64,000 bases of DNA from Maritimibacter harenae. Its GTDB lineage: Bacteria; Pseudomonadota; Alphaproteobacteria; Rhodobacterales; Rhodobacteraceae. Below the pieces are notes generated by a model. That model searched no databases, was not told where the DNA came from, and worked only from the letters and a program-made list of their open reading frames with translations. Of this stretch, positions 18,124-27,044 are shown piece after piece (the stretch's first letter is position 1; each line of letters opens with the position of its first letter). The stretch lies in NCBI RefSeq assembly GCF_009882975.1, contig NZ_WTUX01000005.1, forward strand, positions 43,687 to 107,686, read 5' to 3'. The position numbers and the translations under genes were made by a program.

Positions 18124-18697
18124 ATCCCAACCCCTCGCGCCGGCCGGACAGGATCCGTGCCAGCGTTCTCTTGCCCCGGGCGGTGAGACTTTCCACCGCC
18201 TCGACGCTGATTTCCATAACCTCCGCGATCTCGGGGTTCGCCATTCCCTCGAGATGGCGCAGGACCACGGCCTGGCGCTGCCGCTCCGGCAACTCGCCCA
18301 ATGCGCGGTCGAGTGCCTGCACCCGGTCTGCCGCGATCATCCCGTCGACCGCGGCAGGCGCGTGGTCTTCCGGTTCCGGCACGCTGTCCAGGTCGACGCC
18401 GCGCCGCTTGCGCAGCCGGTCCGTGCAGAGGTTGGCCGTCACCCGGAAGAGCCAGGTCGTCACCTTGGCCTCGCCCTGGCGCCACTCCGGTGCGATCTTC
18501 CACAGGCGCAGCATCGCCTCCTGCGTGACATCCTCGGCCTCCGCCCTGTCGCCACCCAGGCTGCGCACGGCGAAGCCCAGCACGCGTGGCGCGAGCCGGG
18601 CGGTCAGGCGTTGAGCGGCCTCCCGGTCGCCGTTGCCAAAGGCCACCAGGAGCGCCTCGTCCGAGACCGCCTGTGCGTCGTCGAATGCCATGTCCAT
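18110..18697 (-). CDS. ECF-family RNA polymerase sigma factor
   Basis: 195 residues. Region 2 includes DEALLVAFGNGDREAAQRL, then VLGFAVRSLGGDRAEAEDVTQEAMLRLWK (the DxxQ/E-A helix) and TTWLFRVTANLCTDRLRKRR, which binds core polymerase and the -10 element. Region 4 has LPERQRQAVVLRHLEGMANPEIAEVMEISVEAVESLTARGKRTL, a helix-turn-helix for the -35 element. Start at the ATG at 18697; a second ATG two codons later is possible. It overlaps the anti-sigma-like gene and follows the EF-hand gene by 89 bases. Confidence 0.93.
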   Translation of the reverse strand: MDMAFDDAQAVSDEALLVAFGNGDREAAQRLTARLAPRVLGFAVRSLGGDRAEAEDVTQEAMLRLWKIAPEWRQGEAKVTTWLFRVTANLCTDRLRKRRGVDLDSVPEPEDHAPAAVDGMIAADRVQALDRALGELPERQRQAVVLRHLEGMANPEIAEVMEISVEAVESLTARGKRTLARILSGRREGLGYGSQ

Positions 18698-18786
18698 CGC
18701 GTCCGGAAGTAAACCCTGTCGCCCGCGTCACCGCAATCTTCGCGCGGGCGGGCCATACCCGGCCCACCCGCGTCTTAGGTGAAGGA

Positions 18787-19416
18787 TCAGTGGCGGTCGC
18801 CACGTCCCCAGGGGCGTTCGTCCCCGTCGCCGTGGCGGCCCATGCCCTCGTGGCGCTCGTGCAGCCGGGCGGCCATCTCTTCGCGGGCCGCGTCGAACTC
18901 CGCCTCGGTGATCGCCCCGTCGCCATCTGCGTCGGCCCGGTCGAAGAGCCGGCTCATGCCGCGCCCTGCGCCCATCTCGGCGGCTTCGATGGTGCCGTTG
19001 CCGTCCGCGTCCGCGCGCTGGAGCATCCCGCTCGCCATGCGTTCGGCGCGCGCCGTGACCTGCGCGTCGGAGGGACGCCCCACCACAGCGCCCGGGGCGG
19101 CGGCCTGCTGGCGCGCGGCCCGCCTGTCGTCGAACCGGGCGATGCCGGCGGCCACCAGTTCTTCGAGCGTCAGCGACCCGTCGCCGTTGGCATCGGCGTC
19201 CGAGAACCGGGCCTCCGCGCGCGCGGCCAGGTCGGCTTCGGTGATCTGACCGTTTCCGTCGGCATCGAGTTCGGCGAAGCTGACCGGCGCCGGGCGCATG
19301 CCGCCCATCTGGCCGCGCGGCCCCATCGGCCCGCGATCGGCCATCGCCGCACCCGCGAGCGTCACGGCCGCCCCTGTCAGAAGCCCGAAGCCTGCAATCT
19401 TGAAGACGCGTTTCAT
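18787..19416 (-). CDS. secreted EF-hand calcium-binding protein
   Basis: 209 residues with a signal peptide (KIAGFGLLTGAAVTLAGAAMA, about 5-25), followed by four EF-hand loops: DADGNGQITEAD, DANGDGSLTLEE, DADGNGTIEAAE and DADGDGAITEAE. The tail is His/Arg/Gly-rich. It probably binds calcium or other divalent ions outside the cytoplasm. It lies upstream of the ECF sigma gene on the same strand, so it may be a sensor input or a regulon member. RBS GAGGAGAA precedes the ATG by a few bases. The ligand is not proven. Confidence 0.85.
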   Translation of the reverse strand: MKRVFKIAGFGLLTGAAVTLAGAAMADRGPMGPRGQMGGMRPAPVSFAELDADGNGQITEADLAARAEARFSDADANGDGSLTLEELVAAGIARFDDRRAARQQAAAPGAVVGRPSDAQVTARAERMASGMLQRADADGNGTIEAAEMGAGRGMSRLFDRADADGDGAITEAEFDAAREEMAARLHERHEGMGRHGDGDERPWGRGDRH

Positions 19417-19642
19417 GGTATTCTCCTCATGGTCTCAAGGTGTCCTGCCTTGATCGCCGGGGGGATCGTCCCTCCGACATGACCTAAAACGCGGCACAAC
19501 GGCGTTTCCGTCGCCCGGACGTGCGTTTTTTTCGCGCTGCTTCCCGCCACTTGGCCCGCGCGACATTCCGAAGCATGGGCAAACGCCCCCGGGCACCCTA
19601 GATAGAGCCTGCGCGATTTCGAACGACCGAGTGAGACCCGAC

Positions 19643-20074
19643 ATGGATGCATCGACCAACGCCGAGCTGGCCCGCGACGCCGACACCGGCGCGGAACGCC
19701 CCGTGAAGCCCGCCGTGTGGCGCGGCTGGCGCCGGCGCTGCCCACAGTGCGGCACGGGACCGATGATGAAAAGCTACCTGAAGGTGCGCCAGAGCTGCCC
19801 CGTCTGCGGCGAGGAGCTGCATCACCAGCGCGCCGACGACGGCCCGGCCTATCTCACCATCCTCGTGGTGGGCCACCTCATGGTGCCGTTCTTCCACTTC
19901 GGCTTCACCATCTTCCGCCCCGACCCGATGGTCCTCTTCTCGGTGCTGGCCATTGTCGCGGTTGCGCTCTCCCTCTACCTTCTGCCAAGGTTCAAGGGCC
20001 TGATGGTGGGGGTGCAGTGGGCCAAGCGCATGCACGGGTTCGCCCCCGCCCAGATGGCCAACAGCGAAACATGA
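19643..20074 (+). CDS. DUF983 family membrane protein
   Basis: 143 residues with two CxxC pairs, CPQCG and CPVCG, in the N-terminal part, and two membrane segments in the C-terminal half (YLTILVVGHLMVPFFHFGF; VLFSVLAIVAVALSLYLLP). This is the DUF983 layout, a membrane protein with a zinc-ribbon-like head and no known reaction. The ATG at 19643 has GAGTGAG upstream; a GTG four codons earlier is possible. The gene is followed after 31 bases by the NUDIX gene, probably one transcript. Confidence 0.78.
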   Translation: MDASTNAELARDADTGAERPVKPAVWRGWRRRCPQCGTGPMMKSYLKVRQSCPVCGEELHHQRADDGPAYLTILVVGHLMVPFFHFGFTIFRPDPMVLFSVLAIVAVALSLYLLPRFKGLMVGVQWAKRMHGFAPAQMANSET

Positions 20075-20105
20075 CGCGGGCCCACCCCCGCGCGACGGGG
20101 GGAGC

Positions 20106-20813
20106 ATGAACGAACAGAGTATCGACAAGTCCAAGGTGATCCGTGACGCGGCCACCGTCGTCCTGATCCGGGACGCGGGCACCGCACCGCGCGTGTTGAT
20201 GGGGCAGCGCGGTGCCAAGGCCGCCTTCATGCCCAACAAGTTCGTCTTTCCCGGCGGCGCGCTGGACGGCGAGGATTACAACGTCCCGCTGGCCGAGGAA
20301 GGCGCCGAACCCTGTCGCACCCGGCTGGGCGAGGACGCGCGCGACGGGATCGGCCCCGCGCTGCTGGCCGCGGCGATCCGGGAACTCTGGGAAGAGACCG
20401 GCCAGATCCTGGGCGTGCCCGGCGACTGGCCCGGCGCTCCGCCGAAGCATTGGCACGGCTTCGCGAAGGCCGGCTACCGCCCCTCGCCCGACGGGCTCGC
20501 CTTCGTGTTCCGCGCGATCACGCCGCCGGGGCGCTCGCGCCGCTTCGACGCGCGCTTCTTCGTGGCCGATGCCGCCCGCCTGAAGACCGATCCGGACGAT
20601 TTCTCCGGGGCCGAGGACGAACTGAGCCACCTCCAGTGGATCCCCCTCGCCGACGTGCGCGACTTCGACCTGCCCTTCATCACGCAGGTGGTGCTGGCCG
20701 AGATCGCCGCGCGTCTGCCGGATCTCGATGCCCCCGACAGCGTGCCCTTCTTCAAGAACGACGAGGAAGCTTCGCTCTTTCGTCGCCTGGGCGGTGAAGT
20801 GCCGCTTCCCTGA
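20106..20813 (+). CDS. NUDIX hydrolase
   Basis: 235 residues. The N-terminal strand is AATVVLIRDAGTAPRVLMGQRG and the Nudix helix is AAIRELWEETGQILG, with the acidic EEtG core; the GG leading into it is FPGGALDGED. Members hydrolyse nucleoside diphosphates linked to another group, including CoA and sugar-nucleotide forms. The insertion between the GG and the helix is long, as in NUDT19-like or coenzyme A-diphosphatase-like members. Substrate cannot be read. It probably shares a transcript with the DUF983 gene. Confidence 0.82.
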   Translation: MNEQSIDKSKVIRDAATVVLIRDAGTAPRVLMGQRGAKAAFMPNKFVFPGGALDGEDYNVPLAEEGAEPCRTRLGEDARDGIGPALLAAAIRELWEETGQILGVPGDWPGAPPKHWHGFAKAGYRPSPDGLAFVFRAITPPGRSRRFDARFFVADAARLKTDPDDFSGAEDELSHLQWIPLADVRDFDLPFITQVVLAEIAARLPDLDAPDSVPFFKNDEEASLFRRLGGEVPLP

Positions 20814-20911
20814 CCCGCCGCCGCGCGGTTCCTGCCGTGCCGCGCATCCGGGCGCCCCTGCCCGGATCGCGGGCAGATGGGCCACAGTCGCGTGATCGCG
20901 TCGAGATTTCT

Positions 20912-20921
20912 TTTGATCAAA
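20912..20921. promoter_or_regulatory. TTTGATCAAA palindrome upstream of a hypothetical gene
   Basis: A 10-base perfect palindrome, extended as TTTTGATCAAAT, 80 bases before the ATG at 21001. The same palindrome lies upstream of the polyamine binding-protein gene (27815-27824), and a half-diverged form lies upstream of the aminotransferase gene (27006-27015). Confidence 0.3.
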
Positions 20922-21000
20922 TTCCGGGGCGGGGTAACCTCCTACCAAGGGTCGCGTGCGTTTCGCGCGGCTCCGAAGGCAGGAAGCAGGAGGTTCGAGA

Positions 21001-21498
21001 ATGCAAGATGCCCTTGTTGCCGCCGCCGACGACCTTGTCGGAGACGGAATTCGTGAAACCGGGATTCCCCTGAGCGACACGCTGCGCCATTACATGGCGA
21101 TCACCATCGCACGCTTCATGCGCGAACAGGTCCGGGTCGACCGGCTCACGATCCGCGTGGTGTCCGCGATGGACCGGCGCGCCGCTCCGGCCGAGATGCG
21201 CGCGCTTGCCGATACCTGTCTCATCGCCTGTTCGATCTTCGAGAAACGCCTGCGCCGCGCGGGCGGATCGCTCCGCCATTACTCCGGCCTCGGCCAGACC
21301 GCCTATGGCGCGGCCGCGCTGACCGAGCAGGCCTATTCCTTCCCCCATATGCGCGACGTGATCGCGGCGGCCACCGGCAATCCGCCGGAGGGCGTGCGCG
21401 ACCTGATCGACGCCGCGCGCGCCGGGTCCTCGAAGGCCGCCGACCGGCTGGCCGACGAGGGCGTGATCGCCTTCCCGACGCAGAAGTTCTTCCACTGA
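21001..21498 (+). CDS. conserved hypothetical protein
   Basis: 165 residues, no recognised domain. Apparently soluble and rich in Ala/Arg with several helices (LRHYMAITIARFMREQVRVDRLTIRV; CLIACSIFEKRLRRAG). The N-terminus MQDALVAAADDLVGDGIRETG has no signal peptide. The strong RBS AGGAGG is 7 bases before the ATG, which fixes the start. A TTTGATCAAA palindrome lies upstream and a strong terminator follows, so this is a single-gene transcript. I do not know its function. Confidence 0.7.
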   Translation: MQDALVAAADDLVGDGIRETGIPLSDTLRHYMAITIARFMREQVRVDRLTIRVVSAMDRRAAPAEMRALADTCLIACSIFEKRLRRAGGSLRHYSGLGQTAYGAAALTEQAYSFPHMRDVIAAATGNPPEGVRDLIDAARAGSSKAADRLADEGVIAFPTQKFFH

Positions 21499-21506
21499 AA
21501 TAAAGT

Positions 21507-21543
21507 GCCCCGTCCGGCAAGGGGGTCGGACGGGGCGTTTTCG
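21507..21543 (+). terminator. terminator after the hypothetical gene
   Basis: GCCCCGTCCG (21507-21516) pairs with CGGACGGGGC (21527-21536); GTTTTCG follows. A 10-bp GC stem with a short T-run. Confidence 0.75.
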
Positions 21544-21867
21544 CGCTGGTGATTTTGGGGGGCAGGAACGAGCGCGAAAAACTCTTGCTGGCCTGCCTGG
21601 CCATGTATCTCTTTTCGGAGGTAGCGGGTCCGCGTCTCAATCGAACCGGGCCTTGCGGCGCACGTTCGTGATCGCGAACGTCGTGATCATCCCCCTGTCT
21701 TTGTGTCGGCGGAACGGTCACAGCCCTTGCGCCCCGCCAGCTCCTTCAGTTGTGGGAAGCGGGGACGAAGATTTTCGGGCACAAATAAGGCGACTTCGCG
21801 TCAATGTTGCGGATTGCCGGACGGTTTGCGAAGCGCGCGTCGCATTATCGCCGCAGCCGCGACAAAG
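21544..21867. other. gene-free stretch, 324 bases
   Basis: No coding region I can support. It holds an inverted repeat, ACGTTCG-N6-CGAACGT (21662-21681), with CGTGATC repeated inside and beside it. The GC content is lower than in the flanking genes. It lies between a terminator and the convergent 3' end of the sulfotransferase gene, so no promoter role is obvious; a small RNA is possible but cannot be claimed. Confidence 0.4.
21662..21681. repeat. inverted repeat ACGTTCG-N6-CGAACGT
   Basis: Perfect 7-base arms around TGATCG in a gene-free stretch. The phrase CGTGATC occurs twice (21667-21673 and 21682-21688). Could be an operator or an RNA hairpin; nothing in the neighbourhood decides. Confidence 0.4.
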
Positions 21868-22521
21868 TCAGGCATCGAACCGATAGCCGAACCGGGAAAT
21901 ATCGACCGCACAAGCGCGCGCGACCGCCTCCGCGCCGGCATCGGAGTAGTAGCTGCGGAAATCATCGCGCCGATTCGAGGCATTTTCGTGGGGAATTTCG
22001 TGAAATTTCACGCCCAACGCCGCCGCGACCGGCTCCAGGTCCTCCGCGAAGCGCTCGAGACGCACGAAATGATCCCCCTGCTCGACGCCGTCGCCATCCT
22101 CGACGTAGCGGCCATAGGGGCTGGCCTCGATCGCGCGCAGGACCATCGGATCGGTGACGAAGGCATCGAACGACAGGGCCCGCGCCCGCGTCACCGCCGG
22201 GTGGTCGAAGGACTGGTCGCGAAGCCAGTGGTAATAGCTCACCATCCGGTCCCACGGGTTGCGCACCAGGGTGAAGACGAAGAAATCCTCCATCTCCACC
22301 TGCGTGACGAGCCCGTAGAGGTCCGAGAGCATGGAATGCTTCCAGAGCCGCCCCGAGGTCTCGATCCCCTTGACCCGCCCCCGGCGCCTGCGCGCCTTGG
22401 GCGTGTCGCCCACCATGATGTCGTCCTTCATCGCCTTGCCTTCGAGCAGGAGGGCGAGCGACGTGCCCCCCGTCTTGGGCGCATGGACGAAAATGTAGCG
22501 GCGGCCGCGCGAAATGATCAT
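21868..22521 (-). CDS. sulfotransferase family protein
   Basis: 217 residues. The 5'-phosphosulfate-binding loop is VHAPKTGGTS (12-21), and the 3'-phosphate-binding stretch is LVRNPWDRMVSYYHW (about 85-98). These are the two PAPS-binding signatures of the cytosolic and Golgi-type sulfotransferase fold. It would move sulfate from PAPS onto a sugar or small acceptor, but the acceptor is not known. No signal peptide. It stands alone between a gene-free stretch and the divergent acyl-CoA synthetase gene. Confidence 0.82.
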   Translation of the reverse strand: MIISRGRRYIFVHAPKTGGTSLALLLEGKAMKDDIMVGDTPKARRRRGRVKGIETSGRLWKHSMLSDLYGLVTQVEMEDFFVFTLVRNPWDRMVSYYHWLRDQSFDHPAVTRARALSFDAFVTDPMVLRAIEASPYGRYVEDGDGVEQGDHFVRLERFAEDLEPVAAALGVKFHEIPHENASNRRDDFRSYYSDAGAEAVARACAVDISRFGYRFDA

Positions 22522-22618
22522 GCGGTATCCTACCCGCCTGCCCTGTCAGTAAAAACCCGCATTGACCGGCCCCTTTCGTTCCGCCCTAATCGACCCGGAG
22601 GAGACATGGGAGGACATC

Positions 22619-24247
22619 ATGGGTTGGCTGGCCGACGAGACCGGGCTTGAGAAGAACGCGGCGAACTTCGTCGCCCTGACGCCGCTGTCGCATCTTCGGC
22701 GCGCGAACCGGGTGTTTCCCGAACGCACCGCCATCGTCGACGGCGCGCGCCGGTTCACCTACGGCGAGCTTCATGGGCGCGTCTCGCGGCTCGCCTCGGC
22801 GCTCGCGCGCGCAGGCGTCGCCTCCGGCGACGTGGTCGCCACCCTGCTGCCCAACACGCTCGCCCAGGCCGAGGCACATTGGGGCGTGCCGGCGGCCGGC
22901 GCGATCCTGAACACGATCAACGTGCGCCTCGACCCCGGCACGATCGCCTATATCCTGGGCCATGGCGGGGCCAAGGCGGTGCTGGTCGACACCCAGTTTC
23001 TCCCCGTCCTCGAAAAGGCGCTCGAAGAGATGGAAGGCACGCCGCCCAAGGTGATCGAGGTCTCCGACGCCCCGGCCGGGCATCCGGCGACCGGGCGCCA
23101 TGTCGAATACGAGGACTTCCTTGAAGGGGGCGATCCCGCCTTCGCATGGATCATGCCGAAGGACGAATGGGAAAGCCTCGCGCTGAACTACACGTCCGGT
23201 ACGACGGGCCGGCCCAAGGGCGTGGTCTATTCCCACCGCGGGGCCTACCTGCACACGATGGGGGTGGCGGTCGCCTGGGGGCTCGACAAGGACACCCGGT
23301 ATCTCACCATCGTGCCGCTCTTTCACTGCAACAACTGGTGCCATACCTGGACGCTTCCGGCGGTCGGCGGGACCATCGTCTGTTGCCGCGACATTACCGC
23401 GAAGGCGATCTACGACGCCATCGCCGACGAGGGCGTCACCCATTTCGGCGGCGCACCCATCGTGCTGGGCCTGATCGTCAACGCGAAGGACGAGGACCGG
23501 CGCGCCTTCGATCACGAGGTGGAGGTCTACACCGCCGGTGCGCCCCCCTCGGCCGCGACGCTTGCCGCGATCGAGCCCCTGGGCTTCCACGTCTGCCAGG
23601 TCTACGGGCTGACCGAGACCTATGGCCACATCACCGAGATGCTGTGGAAGGACGAATGGGACGATCTGCCCGACGAAGAGCGCTACGCGGTCAAGGCGCG
23701 CCAGGGCGTGGGGCATGCGAACATGGAAGAGGTCACCGTCCTCGACGGCGAGACGATGGAACAGGTGCCGTGGGACGGCGAAACCGTGGGCGAGATCATG
23801 ATCCGCGGCAACGTCGTGATGAAGGGCTATCTCAAGAACCCCGAGGCAACGGCGGAGGCGTTCCGCGGCGGCTATTTCCACTCCGGCGACATCGCTTTCC
23901 AGCACCCCGACGGCTACATCAAGATCACCGACAGGGCGAAGGACGTCATCATCTCGGGCGGCGAAAACGTGTCCTCCGTCGAGGTCGAGGACGTGCTGAT
24001 GCACCACCCGGCCGTGTCGCTCTGCGCGGTGGTCGCGAAACCCGACGAGAAATGGGGCGAGGTGCCTTGCGCCTTCGTGGAACTCAAGGAGGGGGCCGAA
24101 GTGACGGAGGAAGAGCTGATCGCGCATGCGCGCGCGAAGCTCGCCGGGTTCAAGACGCCCAAGCGCGTGGTGTTCACGGAACTCCCCAAGACATCGACCG
24201 GCAAGATCCAGAAGTTCGAACTACGCAAGATGGTGGAAGGGCTCTGA
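22619..24247 (+). CDS. acyl-CoA synthetase (AMP-forming)
   Basis: 542 residues of the ANL superfamily, which forms an acyl-AMP and then an acyl-CoA. Motifs: P-loop-like NYTSGTTGRPKGVVYSHRG (about 190-208), YGLTETYGH (about 330), and the C-terminal lysine region PKTSTGKIQK (about 525-534). The opening ANFVALTPLSHLRRA resembles plant acyl-activating enzymes and bacterial medium-chain or short-chain ligases, so the substrate is probably a short-chain to medium-chain acid. The ATG at 22619 follows GGGAGGACATC, a good RBS; a longer frame starts 19 codons upstream. Confidence 0.88.
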   Translation: MGWLADETGLEKNAANFVALTPLSHLRRANRVFPERTAIVDGARRFTYGELHGRVSRLASALARAGVASGDVVATLLPNTLAQAEAHWGVPAAGAILNTINVRLDPGTIAYILGHGGAKAVLVDTQFLPVLEKALEEMEGTPPKVIEVSDAPAGHPATGRHVEYEDFLEGGDPAFAWIMPKDEWESLALNYTSGTTGRPKGVVYSHRGAYLHTMGVAVAWGLDKDTRYLTIVPLFHCNNWCHTWTLPAVGGTIVCCRDITAKAIYDAIADEGVTHFGGAPIVLGLIVNAKDEDRRAFDHEVEVYTAGAPPSAATLAAIEPLGFHVCQVYGLTETYGHITEMLWKDEWDDLPDEERYAVKARQGVGHANMEEVTVLDGETMEQVPWDGETVGEIMIRGNVVMKGYLKNPEATAEAFRGGYFHSGDIAFQHPDGYIKITDRAKDVIISGGENVSSVEVEDVLMHHPAVSLCAVVAKPDEKWGEVPCAFVELKEGAEVTEEELIAHARAKLAGFKTPKRVVFTELPKTSTGKIQKFELRKMVEGL

Positions 24248-24250
24248 TCC

Positions 24251-25549
24251 TCAGAGCCGGTCGCGCAGCGAGAACCACAGCATCGCGGCGACCAGGAGCG
24301 GCGTGCGCAGCGCAGCGCCACCGGGGAAGCGCGGGGTGGGCACGTCGGCCATCAGGTCGAAACGCCCCGCCTGCCCCGCGACCATCTCGGCCGTGAGCTT
24401 GCCGGCCATCGTGGCCATCGCGACCCCGTGACCGGAATAGCCCGAGGCGGAATAGACATTGGGGCCCAGCCGCGCGAAATGCGGCATGCGATTCATGGTT
24501 ATACCCAACGTGCCGCCCCAGGCGTGGTCGATCCGCGCCCCGGCCAGCTGCGGGAAGATCTCGACCATCGGCTTGCGCGCCTTCGCAGCGATATCGTCCG
24601 GGAAGCGGTAGCCATAACTTTCGCCGCCACCGAACAGCATGCGGCCGTCCTGGCTCAGCCGGAAATAGTTGATCACGAACTTGGAATCCGCGACAGCGTG
24701 GTTTTGCGGCAGGATCTCGTGCGCGAGATCGCCAAGCGGCTCGGTCGCGACGATGAAATTGTTGATCGGCATGACGCGCTGCGCCACGCGCGGCTGGGCG
24801 TGGCCCAGGTATCCGTTCGCGGCCCAGAGCACGTGGTCCGCCGTGACCCGCGCCGCGTCGGTCTCGACCACCGCCGGCGCGCCCTCGGTGACACCGGTGA
24901 CGCGGCTGCGCTCGAACATCCGCACGCCGGCCGTGCGCGCCGCACGTGCAAGGCCAAGCGCGTAGGCCAGCGGGTGCAGGTGCCCGGCCGCCGTGTCGAG
25001 CGTGCCGCCGTGGTAGGCGTCCGACGCGCAGAGCGCGCGCAACGCGTCGCGGTCCAGCGGGCGGATCGCGTCGTGCCCGTATTCGTCGCGCAGCTTGCGG
25101 GCATAGGCGTGGCTGTGGGCCACGTCGCGGGCGCGGTGGTCGGCATGGATGATGCCGGGCGCGAAACCCGCGTCCGGCGCGTGGCGCGCGGCGAGGTCCT
25201 TGGTCAGCGCGACCGCCTCGACCGCGATGTCCCACAGGGCGCGGGCGCGCTCGGCCCCGACGAGATCCTCGAGCGCCTCCTGGTCCAGCCGCTGGCCGGT
25301 GCCCACCTGCCCGCCGTTGCGCCCCGAGGCGCCGAACCCCACGCGCTGCGCTTCCAGGAGCACCACGTCGAGCCCCGCCTCGGCCATGTGAAGCGCGGCG
25401 GAGAGCCCCGTGAAGCCGCCCCCGATGATGCAGACATCGGCCCGCAGGGCGCCCTCGGCCGGGGCCATCGGCTCCGGCGCGGGAACGCTCGCGGCGTAGT
25501 GGGACGGCGGGTACTCCCCCGGCCGGTCGTTGGCGGTCAGGATGTCCAA
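24251..25549 (-). CDS. puuB: FAD-dependent oxidoreductase, gamma-glutamylputrescine oxidase-like
   Basis: 432 residues of the DAO fold. The dinucleotide motif is CIIGGGFTGLSAALHMAE near 36-53, followed by ASGRNGGQVGTGQRL. PuuB-like features are a central EYGHDAIRPLDRDALRAL stretch and a C-terminal GYSGHGVAMATMAGKL. PuuB oxidises gamma-glutamylputrescine; similar enzymes oxidise other amines. It starts 9 bases after the aminotransferase stop, so the two are one transcript. A second, separate PuuB-like gene lies at 33291 on the other strand. Family firm; substrate inferred from neighbours. Confidence 0.8.
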   Translation of the reverse strand: MDILTANDRPGEYPPSHYAASVPAPEPMAPAEGALRADVCIIGGGFTGLSAALHMAEAGLDVVLLEAQRVGFGASGRNGGQVGTGQRLDQEALEDLVGAERARALWDIAVEAVALTKDLAARHAPDAGFAPGIIHADHRARDVAHSHAYARKLRDEYGHDAIRPLDRDALRALCASDAYHGGTLDTAAGHLHPLAYALGLARAARTAGVRMFERSRVTGVTEGAPAVVETDAARVTADHVLWAANGYLGHAQPRVAQRVMPINNFIVATEPLGDLAHEILPQNHAVADSKFVINYFRLSQDGRMLFGGGESYGYRFPDDIAAKARKPMVEIFPQLAGARIDHAWGGTLGITMNRMPHFARLGPNVYSASGYSGHGVAMATMAGKLTAEMVAGQAGRFDLMADVPTPRFPGGAALRTPLLVAAMLWFSLRDRL

Positions 25550-25558
25550 GGGCCAGGC

Positions 25559-26956
25559 TCAGTCGGCGGTCTCAAGAAGACCCGCCTCCTTCACGTCCTT
25601 GTAGGCTTCGTCCAGCGACTTCACCGCGCGTTCGAACAGGGTGTCGATGTCGGACTTCGTCATCACCAGCGGCGGGGCGACGATCATGCGGTCGGCGACG
25701 TGGCGCATGATCAGGTTGTTGCCGAAGCAGCGTTCGCGGGTCATGTAGCCGACCGTCCCGGGGCTGGCCTTGAAGGGCTTGCGCACGGACTTGTCGGCGG
25801 TGAGCGCAAGGCTCGCCATCATCCCCACGATGGTCGTCTCGCCCACGAAGGGGTGATCGGCCAATTGATGCCATTTCTCGGCGAGGTAGGGCGCGGCCTC
25901 GTCACGGACGTGGTCGACGATCCTTTCCTCTTCGAGGATGCGCAGGTTCTCGAGCGCGACCGCGGCCGCGACCGGGTGGCCGGAATAGGTATAGCCGTGC
26001 GTGAACTCCTCGCGCCCGATGACCGCGGCCACCTTGTCGGAGACCAGCGAGCCGCCGATGGGCGCGTAGCCCGACGACAGGCCCTTGGCGACGGTCATGA
26101 TGTCGGGGGACAGGTCGTAGTGCTGCGACCCGAACCATTCGCCCGTGCGCCCGAAGCCGGTGATCACCTCGTCGGCGATGAACAGGATGTCGCGCTCCGC
26201 ACAGATCCGGCGCACTTCCGGCCAGTAGCTGTCAGGCGGGATGATCACGCCGCCCGCGCCCTGGATCGGCTCGGCGATGAAGGCCGCGACCCGGCCCTCG
26301 CCCAGCTCGTCGATCTTCTGCTCGAGCTCACGGGCGCGCATCAGGCCGAACTCTTCGGGGCTCATGTCCCCGCCCTCGAGATACCAGTAGGGCTGCCCGA
26401 TGTGGACGATGTCGGGGATCGGCATCCCGCCCTGCGCGTGCATGCCCTGCATGCCGCCCAGGCTCGCCGAGCCCATCGAGGTGCCGTGGTAGGCGTTCTT
26501 GCGGCTGATGATGACCTTCTTGTCGGGCTTGCCCATCAGGTCCCAGTAGCGGCGCACCAACCGGATGTTGGTGTCGTTGGCTTCCGAGCCGCCGGAGGCG
26601 AAAAACACGTGGTTCAGGTCGCCCGGCGCGAGCTCGGCGAGCTTCTGGGCCAGCGCGATCGCAGGCACATGCGTCGACATGAAGAAGGTGTTGTAATAGG
26701 GCAGTTCCTTCATCTGGCGCGCCGCGACCTCGGCCAGCTCGTCGCGGCCGTAGCCGATGTTCACGCACCACAACCCCGCCATCGCGTCGAGGATCTGCTC
26801 GCCCTCGCTGTCGGTCAGCGTCACGCCGTCGGCGCGCGTGATGACGCGCGCGCCGTGCTTCGCCAGTTCGTCGTTCGCCGTGAACGGGTGCATGTGATGC
26901 GCCGCGTCGATCGCCTGAAGCTCGGCGGTGGGCATGTGATTCGTGATCTTGTTCAT
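25559..26956 (-). CDS. class III PLP aminotransferase, polyamine-type
   Basis: 465 residues of the omega-amino acid/putrescine aminotransferase group. The PLP-binding part is [16 protein letters not shown], and the catalytic Lys lies in [16 protein letters not shown] (about 290). [16 protein letters not shown] and [13 protein letters not shown] complete the fold. It would move the terminal amino group of a polyamine or derivative to pyruvate or a 2-oxoacid, making an aldehyde. It lies upstream of puuB with a 9-base gap and downstream of the gntR gene; a TGATCAAAT site is 50 bases before its ATG. Near SpuC-type enzymes in resemblance, though specificity is not proven. Confidence 0.85.
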   Translation of the reverse strand: MNKITNHMPTAELQAIDAAHHMHPFTANDELAKHGARVITRADGVTLTDSEGEQILDAMAGLWCVNIGYGRDELAEVAARQMKELPYYNTFFMSTHVPAIALAQKLAELAPGDLNHVFFASGGSEANDTNIRLVRRYWDLMGKPDKKVIISRKNAYHGTSMGSASLGGMQGMHAQGGMPIPDIVHIGQPYWYLEGGDMSPEEFGLMRARELEQKIDELGEGRVAAFIAEPIQGAGGVIIPPDSYWPEVRRICAERDILFIADEVITGFGRTGEWFGSQHYDLSPDIMTVAKGLSSGYAPIGGSLVSDKVAAVIGREEFTHGYTYSGHPVAAAVALENLRILEEERIVDHVRDEAAPYLAEKWHQLADHPFVGETTIVGMMASLALTADKSVRKPFKASPGTVGYMTRERCFGNNLIMRHVADRMIVAPPLVMTKSDIDTLFERAVKSLDEAYKDVKEAGLLETAD

Positions 26957-27005
26957 GGCGCGCTCCGGTTTTTGGGGGTCGGGTTCGGAAAGTTGCGGTC
27001 AGAAT

Positions 27006-27015
27006 ATGATCAAAT
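27006..27015. promoter_or_regulatory. ATGATCAAAT site upstream of the aminotransferase gene
   Basis: Shares TGATCAAA with the TTTGATCAAA palindromes at 27815 and 20912. It lies 50 bases before the aminotransferase ATG, and the similar site near the importer lies 43 bases before its ATG. Confidence 0.35.
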
Positions 27016-27044
27016 TTTGGACTGTCAACGTGGTCCCCGCAAAC

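Noticed and set aside
20912..20921. TTTGATCAAA as an FNR box
   Set aside because: FNR sites need TTGAT-N4-ATCAA; here the half sites are fused.
21868..22521. The sulfotransferase as a transferred island
   Set aside because: Base composition is close to its neighbours and no mobile-element gene or repeat flanks it.
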